Made by a program: the position numbers and the translations under genes
Origin: Rhodobiaceae bacterium
Lineage (GTDB): Bacteria; Pseudomonadota; Alphaproteobacteria; Parvibaculales; Parvibaculaceae
Direction: 5' to 3'
DNA: 5,209 bases
NCBI GenBank assembly: GCA_002746275.1
Contig: NVWR01000005.1
Coordinates: 298,965-304,173 of the forward strand
The notes under the pieces: model-generated
What the model saw: only the letters and a program-made list of their open reading frames with translations
Database searches by the model: none
Told to the model about the DNA's origin: nothing
In this document: positions 1 through 5,209 of the stretch, piece after piece
Layout of the letters: each line of letters starts with the position of its first letter
Position numbering within the stretch: the first letter of the stretch is position 1

Positions 1-716
1 TCGACACCGGGAATAAGCCGGGAACGAAAATAGTCGAGGATCATTTGCCAATCGAAGGGTGGCCTGAAACCGAGCCGCAGGCGCAGGTCGAATTTCGGAG
101 AGTCATCAGTCTGGTCTTTCCGAGACGTCTTGTGCCGATCACGTTTGCGCACGGCGCTGGGAGGTTCGCCATAGCGTTTTGCAAAGGCATCATTGAAACG
201 CCGCAAGCTGGAAAACCCGGAGGCAAAAGCAATGTCCGAGATCGCGAGGCTTGTGTCCCGCAACAATTGATTGGCCAAAAGTAACCGACGTGTCGAGGCA
301 ACGGCCTCGGGGCTGGCGCCAAGGTGGGTGACAAACAGCCTGCGTACATGGCGCTCTCCAAGCCCCAGGCGGTCCGCAAGTTCACACGCACTGCCATGAT
401 CCAGCGCGCCTTCTCCGATCAGGCGCAGAGCCCGGGAGACCGTCGCCGCTGAACCGAGCGCTGCAGGCGTGCCGGGGGCAGCTTCTGGCCGACAGCGCAG
501 GCAGGCGCGAAACCCCGCACTCTCAGCTGCGGCGGCAGAGGCATGGAAGGTGCAGTTTTTGCGCATGGGAATACGGGCTGGGCAGACAGGCCGACAATAG
601 ATACCGGTCGACGTAACCCCGGTAAAAAACCGCCCATCAAAGCGGGTGTCGCGCGCCTTTACGGCGGCGTAACACGCATCAGGACTCGGCAGATTGGGGG
701 AGGCGATTTTTTCCAT
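1..716 (-). CDS. Ada-AlkA-type alkylation-repair protein: Ada zinc domain + AraC HTH + start of AlkA glycosylase (3' end outside window)
   Basis: This gene reads from the ATG at 716-714 without a stop to position 1, giving 238 visible residues; the C-terminus is cut off by the window edge. Residues about 10-80 match the Ada N-terminal domain. Its four zinc cysteines are visible as CRPVC (Cys41, Cys45) and CLRC (Cys72, Cys75); in Ada one of them accepts a methyl group from DNA methylphosphotriesters. Residues about 88-192 form an AraC-type double helix-turn-helix, with the typical second-helix pattern ISDIAFASGFSSLRRFNDAF. Residues from about 207 (LRLRLGFRPPFDW) resemble the beginning of AlkA, a 3-methyladenine DNA glycosylase II. 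The expected protein is therefore a sensor/regulator fused to a base-excision glycosylase, without room for the O6-methylguanine methyltransferase domain of E. coli Ada before the AlkA part. An AGGA ribosome binding site six bases upstream supports the start. The gene lies downstream of the secretion genes on the same strand but looks functionally unrelated. The glycosylase active site is not visible, so the AlkA part is inferred from its first 30 or so residues. Confidence 0.9.
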   Translation of the reverse strand, partial: MEKIASPNLPSPDACYAAVKARDTRFDGRFFTGVTSTGIYCRPVCPARIPMRKNCTFHASAAAAESAGFRACLRCRPEAAPGTPAALGSAATVSRALRLIGEGALDHGSACELADRLGLGERHVRRLFVTHLGASPEAVASTRRLLLANQLLRDTSLAISDIAFASGFSSLRRFNDAFAKRYGEPPSAVRKRDRHKTSRKDQTDDSPKFDLRLRLGFRPPFDWQMILDYFRSRLIPGV

Positions 717-722
717 GTCTCA

Positions 723-726
723 TCCT
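723..726 (-). promoter_or_regulatory. Ribosome binding site of the Ada-AlkA gene
   Basis: The minus strand reads AGGA, then six bases, then the ATG at 716. This normal Shine-Dalgarno spacing fixes the start of the repair gene. Confidence 0.6.
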
Positions 727-781
727 AAGCCGAACGAGGAACAAATACTCGCCAGATTCGGACATGTACATGGAGCCACTG

Positions 782-821
782 AAAAAGAGACGCGCCGCCT
801 TACATTTTTATATGCGGCGGC
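782..821 (-). terminator. Probable weak rho-independent terminator after the HlyD gene
   Basis: Read on the minus strand, a six-base GC-only stem (821-816 pairing with 799-794, GCCGCC/GGCGGC) encloses a 16-base AT-rich loop and is followed seven bases later by five T residues (786-782). It starts 11 bases after the HlyD stop codon, where the transcript of the secretion genes would be expected to end. The long loop and the gap before the T run make it imperfect, so read-through into the repair gene is possible. Confidence 0.4.
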
Positions 822-836
822 TGATCCAGACGTCAG
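807..836 (-). promoter_or_regulatory. Possible sigma-70-type promoter for the Ada-AlkA gene
   Basis: On the minus strand CTGACG (836-831, four of six matches to TTGACA) is followed after 18 bases by TATAAA (812-807, five of six matches to TATAAT). Transcription would begin near position 800, giving a leader of roughly 84 bases before the ATG at 716. The -35 element overlaps the stop codon of the HlyD gene and the -10 element lies in the loop of the putative terminator. This is a by-eye consensus match only; short AT-rich elements like this arise by chance. Confidence 0.25.
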
Positions 837-2203
837 CGTTCTGTGAAGGCAACATCCAGCGACCGGAACACCGGCTTTAGCAAATACCGGACAAGGGATT
901 TGGAGCCCGTCACAATTTCCGCGTTGACCACCATGCCGGGCAGTACCGCATGATGTGAGGTGCCAAGACCGACATGGGTTTTGGAAAGCGCGATAATGAC
1001 TTTGTAGTAGGGTTCGTCTTGCTCATCACGAAACGTAGAAGCTGAGATGCGCCGCACCTCCCCTTCAATGTCGCCAAAGCGGGCGGGGTCATAGGTTGTG
1101 ATTTTCACACTTGCCGGATGACCGATCCGGATATGGCCTATGTCATCGGGCATTACCCGAACTTCTGCCACCAGTTCGTCATCTATCGGCACTATCTGTG
1201 CGACAAGCCCGCCGGGCGCAATGACCTCTCCAATGGACTGAGCGGCCAGGTCCTGAACGATACCGCGCACAGGAGCGGTCACCGTCAGGCGATTAACACG
1301 GTCAGAAAGTTTCAGGAGTGCGCTTTGGGTTTCAGCAAGTTCTGCTGCCGTAGCACTACGGGTATCAAGAGCATCGTTAATAAGGGTCGCATCAAGTTCT
1401 TCAAGCCCGGCCTCTTCTTCGCGCAATGCTTCTCGCGCTCGCGCAAGATTGCCGGCGGTAGAGATCAATTGCACACGGGTCTGTTCAAGCGACCGTCTTG
1501 TTTCCAGAAAGACAATGCGGGACACAAGCCCCTTCTCAACAAGCCCTTCGCGCAGGTTGACCTGCTCAATCATGAGCTGCACCTGTTCTTTCAGGCTGAG
1601 CCGTTGGTTTGAGAGAGATTCAATTTCAAAGATACGTTGTTCGATGCGGGCCAGAAAGCCCTCGCGTTGCCGGTCGGCAGCCGTGAGAGAGGCCTGCAGA
1701 TGGGCATTCTCGTTTGCAAATATGGCAAGATCCGCTTCCGATGGGACGGCGCCCACGATGGCGGGATCCATAGGGCGGGCATCGATGAAGGCGGTCAGAC
1801 GTTCGATCTTAAACCGCGCGGCGCTTTCTCTTGCAGTGAGTTGCCCCAGGTCGCCTTCCGCAGCGATCGGTTGCAGAAGGATGAGAGGCTGTCCGGCGTC
1901 GACGATCTCGCCTTCACTCACGAGCAGCTCGGCGACAATGCCACCTTCCAAATGTTGTACGAGCAATACTTGTCCTGCGGGCGTGACTTCTCCGTTCGCA
2001 CGGGCCAGTTCTTTGATCTCAGTAACAGATGCCCAGAGGATAGAGAGAGCTAAAAAAACACCCCCAACGATCATCAGGTGTTGATAGAAGCGCGGTGGCC
2101 CGCTCTCCTCAAGCGTGAGGGGCAAGGCGAGCTTTTTTGAAAGGTCAGCTTTTTGGGCGGCCTTTTTCTTGTTGGTTTTTTCAGCTGCTGACAAAGCCGA
2201 CAT
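833..2203 (-). CDS. HlyD-family type I secretion membrane-fusion protein (periplasmic adaptor)
   Basis: This 456-residue protein should link the inner-membrane ABC exporter to a TolC-like outer-membrane channel. It has a lysine-rich cytoplasmic N-terminus (1-40), a single membrane anchor (about 42-60), a first lipoyl half with QHLEGGIVAELLVSEGEIVD (83-102), and a long Glu/Arg/Leu-rich coiled-coil hairpin (about 120-300). The second lipoyl half follows (VTAPVRGIVQDL, 308-319), then a beta-barrel region (about 342-432) and a typical family C-terminus (RYLLKPVFRSLDVAFTER). Length and order fit the HlyD type I secretion family. I chose the ATG at 2203 because MSALSAAEKTNKKK is a typical start. 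A TTG at 2248 would add 15 residues but has no ribosome binding site. The ATG itself has only an AAGG directly touching it, so its initiation signal is also weak. It is the last gene of the secretion cluster, 112 bases after the permease/ATPase gene. The substrate cannot be told from the sequence. Confidence 0.93.
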   Translation of the reverse strand: MSALSAAEKTNKKKAAQKADLSKKLALPLTLEESGPPRFYQHLMIVGGVFLALSILWASVTEIKELARANGEVTPAGQVLLVQHLEGGIVAELLVSEGEIVDAGQPLILLQPIAAEGDLGQLTARESAARFKIERLTAFIDARPMDPAIVGAVPSEADLAIFANENAHLQASLTAADRQREGFLARIEQRIFEIESLSNQRLSLKEQVQLMIEQVNLREGLVEKGLVSRIVFLETRRSLEQTRVQLISTAGNLARAREALREEEAGLEELDATLINDALDTRSATAAELAETQSALLKLSDRVNRLTVTAPVRGIVQDLAAQSIGEVIAPGGLVAQIVPIDDELVAEVRVMPDDIGHIRIGHPASVKITTYDPARFGDIEGEVRRISASTFRDEQDEPYYKVIIALSKTHVGLGTSHHAVLPGMVVNAEIVTGSKSLVRYLLKPVFRSLDVAFTER

Positions 2204-2298
2204 CCTTGAAACAATTACCGTCCACCCACCAACACGAAACGTGCGCAAGTGAATGGGAAAGCCACACCGAAACTGAGGGAAATCCTGCCCTATTAGTA

Positions 2299-2313
2299 TT
2301 AAGGCGGCCTTAA
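2299..2313. repeat. 15-base perfect inverted repeat just after the permease/ATPase stop codon
   Basis: TTAAGGC, one central base, then GCCTTAA form an exact palindrome beginning two bases downstream of the stop codon at 2316-2318. As RNA it could fold into a six-base stem with a three-base loop. There is no T run after it on the minus strand, so it is not a standard terminator. It could be an operator, an RNA-processing site or a 3'-end stabiliser between the permease and HlyD genes. Confidence 0.5.
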
Positions 2314-2315
2314 AA

Positions 2316-4484
2316 TCAGCTGTTCAGGCGTTCCAAAACAGCATCGGGGGGGCCATCCAGAACGATGCGGCCCCGATCCAGATAGACGAGCCGATCAGCA
2401 AGCCGCATGTGGCTGGGGCGGTGGGTGACCATCAAGATGGTCACTTTGCCTTTTAGGGAGAGGAGTTTTTCGACCAGTATTTTATCGGCGGCGTCATCAA
2501 GGCCGAAGGCAGGTTCGTCGAGGAGCAAGATGGGGGCATTTTTGACATAGGCCCGGGCCAGATTGAGCCTCTGGCGGACACCACCAGCCAGATTGGCAAA
2601 ATCTTCCTGCGACAAGCGGGTTTCAATCCCGTCAGGAAGAGTGGCGATATAGTCAGTCAGGCCAGCGTCGGCAAGCGCACTGTATATATTTTCCTCGCTG
2701 GCGGTTGGGTCAGCAAGTCGTAAGTTCTGGGCAATTGTCCCGTAAAAGAACGTGGCATTCTGAGGCAGGTAAGCGATGGCATTGCGCATCTCGCCCGTAT
2801 CCAGCTGCCGGATATCCAGACCATCAAGCGAGATGGACCCCGCCTGCGGTTTATAGAGCCCGGCAATGGTTTTGAGGATCGTTGATTTGCCCGCCCCATT
2901 GGGTCCGTTCAGCGCAATAAAAGTGCCGGGTTCCACATCAAGAGTGACCCCCATGAGCGCCGGCTCAGATCCCGCTGAAAACCGCAAAGACGTGTTTTGA
3001 AGGGAAATCCCTCCTTTGAACTTGCGGAAGAAGGAAGGCAGTCGGCCAGCTTCACGCTCAAGCGGAAGGCGCATCAGCATGTCGATCTGCTTGAGGCTTT
3101 GGCCGACTTGGTTGATACGGCTGAAGCTTAGAAAGATGGACTGGATTGGACCAAGGACGCGCCAGACAAAGGCCATAGTGGCGATGAGTGCGCCAATGGA
3201 GAGGTCTCCCTCCATAGCCTTCATCGTGCCGACAGCCAGTGTTGCCACACCGGCAATGGTCATCAGCGCTTGAGCGACTGTCTGGATGAACATGTTGATC
3301 CGGGCGGTCTTGGCGTGAGCAACGGCCGCGTTCTCAGAAATGGCACTGAACCGGCTGCGCCAGACACCCTCGGCAGCGCATTGCTTGAGTGTGCGTTGTT
3401 TGGTCACCAGTTCGATAAGGAAGTTCTGGCGTTTGTTCCGGATCTCCATGGATTGGTCATTGGCTGCTTTGACAATCGGCGCCATGACCAGACCAAAGAG
3501 CAAAAAGGTTGCCATAAGGATGACGGGAACCCAGCCAAGAGGGCCTGCAATCAGAAAAATGGCGAATACAAATATGATCACAAAGGGCATATCAAACGCG
3601 GCCGCAGCGAGAGGGCCCGTGAATATTTCTCGCACGCCTTCAAATTGTCTGAGGCGACCAAGCTGCGCACTGACCGGCGCGCTCTCTGTCATGGAGACAG
3701 GCATATAGAGCAATTGTTGGAACGACGCGCCGCCAACCTGTGCATCAATGCGCGCACCAAGATAGGCAAGCGCGCGGCCACGAATAATGCGCAGGCAAGC
3801 TTCAACGCCAATGATGAGCAGGATACCGGCAACGAAGTAGCCGAGCGTTTCTGCAGACCGTGTGCTGATCACGCGGTCGTAAACACCCATGATAAAAATG
3901 GGGACCATCATGGCGGTCAGGTTGGTGACGAAGCTGATGCCAAATGTCTCAAGGATAAGACGCTTGAAACGCCCGATCACATTCCAGATCCAGCTCTGTT
4001 GGGCTTGACGAGGGGACGTTCTATCGACGGTCTCGCCTTGTTGGATCAGATAGGCGGTCCCTTTGGTTTTACCGGCGTCAATTGTTCCTTCTGACTTCGT
4101 TTTCCCATCAAAGATAGACAGTGTGTCGCCATTCCGCGCGAAAATGACCCCGACATTCTCGCCGTCAGTCGTAAACAGGCAGGGCAACTGGTTGGGCCTG
4201 AGGTCGCAAAGTCTGAGCGAACGGGCCGTTGAGACATAGTTCAAGTTGGATAGGATGATGCGCACGTCATCAAGATCCAACTCGTCAACAAAATGCGGGA
4301 GAGCTTCTGCGAGGTGTCGGGCCTCACCGCGCCAGCCAAGTTTATCCAACAGGGGCGTGAGGCAGGCTCCAGCCGCCGATCGGCCTTCGAACTCACCAAT
4401 ATCGCCGCCATGCAAAAAAGCAGATAGGAGAGACTTGCTGTTGGGTGCAGTTCTGCCGGATCCGGTGTCATAGGTAATGGTCAT
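2316..4484 (-). CDS. Type I secretion ABC permease/ATPase (LapB/PrtD-like) with inactive C39-like N-terminal domain
   Basis: This complete 722-residue ABC exporter should energise one-step export of a protein across both membranes together with the HlyD-type adaptor. Residues about 35-148 resemble the C39-peptidase-like domain of LapB-type transporters. No catalytic Cys-His pair is evident: Ala sits about where the nucleophile would be and Asn near the histidine position. A membrane domain follows (about 180-450) with the family hallmark FIMGVYDRVIS and about six hydrophobic segments (near 181-201, 214-233, 296-315, 318-340, 400-420, 427-447). The ATPase domain (about 490-722) has Walker A GPNGAGKST (527-535), Q-loop Gln575, signature LAGGV (632-636; the usual final Gln is Val), Walker B ILLLDE (652-657) and H-loop His688. 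The start ATG overlaps the stop of the preceding ABC gene in ATGA, implying translational coupling. The substrate cannot be predicted from this window. Confidence 0.94.
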   Translation of the reverse strand: MTITYDTGSGRTAPNSKSLLSAFLHGGDIGEFEGRSAAGACLTPLLDKLGWRGEARHLAEALPHFVDELDLDDVRIILSNLNYVSTARSLRLCDLRPNQLPCLFTTDGENVGVIFARNGDTLSIFDGKTKSEGTIDAGKTKGTAYLIQQGETVDRTSPRQAQQSWIWNVIGRFKRLILETFGISFVTNLTAMMVPIFIMGVYDRVISTRSAETLGYFVAGILLIIGVEACLRIIRGRALAYLGARIDAQVGGASFQQLLYMPVSMTESAPVSAQLGRLRQFEGVREIFTGPLAAAAFDMPFVIIFVFAIFLIAGPLGWVPVILMATFLLFGLVMAPIVKAANDQSMEIRNKRQNFLIELVTKQRTLKQCAAEGVWRSRFSAISENAAVAHAKTARINMFIQTVAQALMTIAGVATLAVGTMKAMEGDLSIGALIATMAFVWRVLGPIQSIFLSFSRINQVGQSLKQIDMLMRLPLEREAGRLPSFFRKFKGGISLQNTSLRFSAGSEPALMGVTLDVEPGTFIALNGPNGAGKSTILKTIAGLYKPQAGSISLDGLDIRQLDTGEMRNAIAYLPQNATFFYGTIAQNLRLADPTASEENIYSALADAGLTDYIATLPDGIETRLSQEDFANLAGGVRQRLNLARAYVKNAPILLLDEPAFGLDDAADKILVEKLLSLKGKVTILMVTHRPSHMRLADRLVYLDRGRIVLDGPPDAVLERLNS
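4481..4484 (-). promoter_or_regulatory. ATGA stop/start overlap coupling the two ABC genes
   Basis: On the minus strand the TGA of the upstream ABC gene (4483-4481) and the ATG of the downstream one (4484-4482) share bases in ATGA. Such overlaps usually mean terminating ribosomes re-initiate, giving near-equal amounts of both proteins, as expected for subunits of a heterodimer. Confidence 0.75.
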
Positions 4485-5209
4485 GATGCAGCCTGAACGG
4501 AAGAGGGTGCCTGCTCGACGACGGGTGCCGCCGGGGCCTTGGACTGGGTCTCAGTGATGTCGGTAAGCACGCCGTTGTTCATGTCCAGGCGACGATCAGC
4601 AATGCGCATGAGCGACGGACGGTGGGTGATGGTGATAATGGTAGGGCCGCCTTTCAGCACATTCAGCGCGTTCATGACTTTTTGGTCACCCTTGGCATCC
4701 AGCGTGTTGTTCGCTTCATCAAACAGAAGAATTTGCGGCTTCATGGCAAGAGATCGCGCAATTGTCATGCGTTGTAAAAACCCCATCGGCAATTGTTCGG
4801 CAATACCCTGATTGACTTTAGTGTCGTAGCCTTCGGGCAAATGGTGGATGTCTTCTTCCAGCCCGATAGCCCGTGCAGCAAGGCGCGCATTGTCGATTGC
4901 ATCGCCCGTGCGGAACATGGCGAGGTTTTCCAAAATGGTGCCCTGAAAGACGACCGGATTGGGCGGGACATAGGAAATCCAGTTCGACAACGCTTGTTGA
5001 TGAGGCCCGGTAACTTCCATGCCATCAATCAAGACCTTGCCCTCTGTCGGACGCAGTTCGCCAGACAACAATCGGATCAGAGTGGATTTGCCGGAATTGT
5101 CTCCACCTGTGATGGAAATCATCTCGCCGGGCTTGAATTTTGCGGAGACGTTTTTGATGACATCTGGCAGACCTGCATCATAGCGAAAGCTTACATTCTT
5201 CAATTCGAT
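4481..5209 (-). CDS. ABC transporter ATPase domain, C-terminal part (5' end outside window), with degenerate Q-loop and signature
   Basis: The open frame runs off the window at 5209, leaving the last 242 residues, which are almost exactly one nucleotide-binding domain. The visible fragment begins inside the conserved first strand (IELKNVSFRYDAG), so the true start and any membrane domain lie upstream; the TTG at 5203 is not a real start. In fragment numbering, Walker A is GGDNSGKST (35-43), Walker B ILLFDE (160-165) and the H-loop His196. The Q-loop reads YVPPN with Pro83 where Gln is expected, and the signature is LPMGF (140-144) in place of LSGGQ. The segment THRPSLMRIADR nearly matches THRPSHMRLADR of the next gene, so the two are probably paralogues. 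The protein ends in an Ala/Pro/Gln-rich tail (about 222-242). The stop overlaps the next start as ATGA, which suggests the two products are made together and pair up. It is probably a type I secretion half-transporter, but a free-standing ATPase cannot be excluded from this fragment. Confidence 0.88.
   Translation of the reverse strand: MELKNVSFRYDAGLPDVIKNVSAKFKPGEMISITGGDNSGKSTLIRLLSGELRPTEGKVLIDGMEVTGPHQQALSNWISYVPPNPVVFQGTILENLAMFRTGDAIDNARLAARAIGLEEDIHHLPEGYDTKVNQGIAEQLPMGFLQRMTIARSLAMKPQILLFDEANNTLDAKGDQKVMNALNVLKGGPTIITITHRPSLMRIADRRLDMNNGVLTDITETQSKAPAAPVVEQAPSSVQAAS

Noticed and set aside
41..640. Minus-strand open frames of 118 and 73 codons and short plus-strand frames at the left end
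   Set aside because: They are alternative frames of the Ada-AlkA gene, whose own frame is continuous and carries the diagnostic cysteines and helix-turn-helix.
732..742. Possible alphaproteobacterial LexA (SOS) box, GAAC repeat
   Set aside because: The known box is GAAC or GTTC repeated with seven bases between copies; here only three bases separate them.
1118..2084. Overlapping plus-strand open frames of 138-211 codons opposite the HlyD gene
   Set aside because: They overlap each other in different frames and are antisense to a well-supported coiled-coil gene. None shows a recognisable domain.
2204..2248. TTG at 2248 as the start of the HlyD-type protein
   Set aside because: It has no ribosome binding site. 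The extra 15 residues (MRTFRVGGWTVIVSR) do not resemble a family N-terminus, whereas the ATG at 2203 gives a typical lysine-rich cytoplasmic start.
2299..2313. The 15-base palindrome as an intrinsic terminator
   Set aside because: The stem is short and AT-ended and no T run follows it on the coding strand, and the adaptor gene downstream is expected to be co-expressed.
3270..4094. A 274-codon open frame on the plus strand
   Set aside because: It lies entirely inside the permease/ATPase gene on the opposite strand. Its product is rich in Cys, His, Asp and Arg without recognisable domains, as expected for an antisense shadow of membrane-protein codons.
1..5209. CRISPR array, tRNA/rRNA, insertion sequence or attachment site
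   Set aside because: No regularly spaced repeats, no transposase-like sequence, no terminal inverted repeats and no RNA-gene signature were seen on either strand.

Overview
The window reads as bacterial, most likely an alphaproteobacterium. That is an inference from the moderately GC-rich composition, the LapB/PrtD-like secretion proteins and the Ada-AlkA-type repair gene; no rRNA, tRNA or other taxonomic marker is present. Every gene I can support lies on the minus strand, so transcription runs from position 5209 towards position 1.

Region 1 (5209 to 833) is one transport cluster. It starts with the 3' end of an ABC-transporter gene, of which only the nucleotide-binding domain is in view. 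A complete 722-residue type I secretion permease/ATPase follows, joined to it by an ATGA stop/start overlap. After a 112-base gap comes a HlyD-type membrane-fusion protein (periplasmic adaptor). The order is ABC, ABC, HlyD. The two ATPase domains share a closely similar H-loop segment but are not equivalent. The upstream one has lost the Q-loop glutamine and has a badly altered signature motif; the downstream one is nearly canonical. This suggests a heterodimeric inner-membrane ATPase with one altered ATP site, working with the adaptor and an outer-membrane TolC-type channel encoded elsewhere. No exported substrate and no TolC gene is visible here.

Region 2 (832 to 717) is a short intergenic stretch with a probable weak terminator for the secretion genes, a possible promoter for the next gene overlapping it, a 10-base palindrome and a ribosome binding site.

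Region 3 (716 to 1) is the 5' part of an unrelated gene, an Ada-AlkA-type alkylation-repair protein. It has an Ada methylphosphotriester (four-cysteine zinc) domain, an AraC-type DNA-binding domain and the beginning of an AlkA 3-methyladenine glycosylase domain that runs off the window.

The main point of interest is the asymmetric tandem ABC pair. The plus strand carries several open frames, but all look like shadows of the minus-strand genes.
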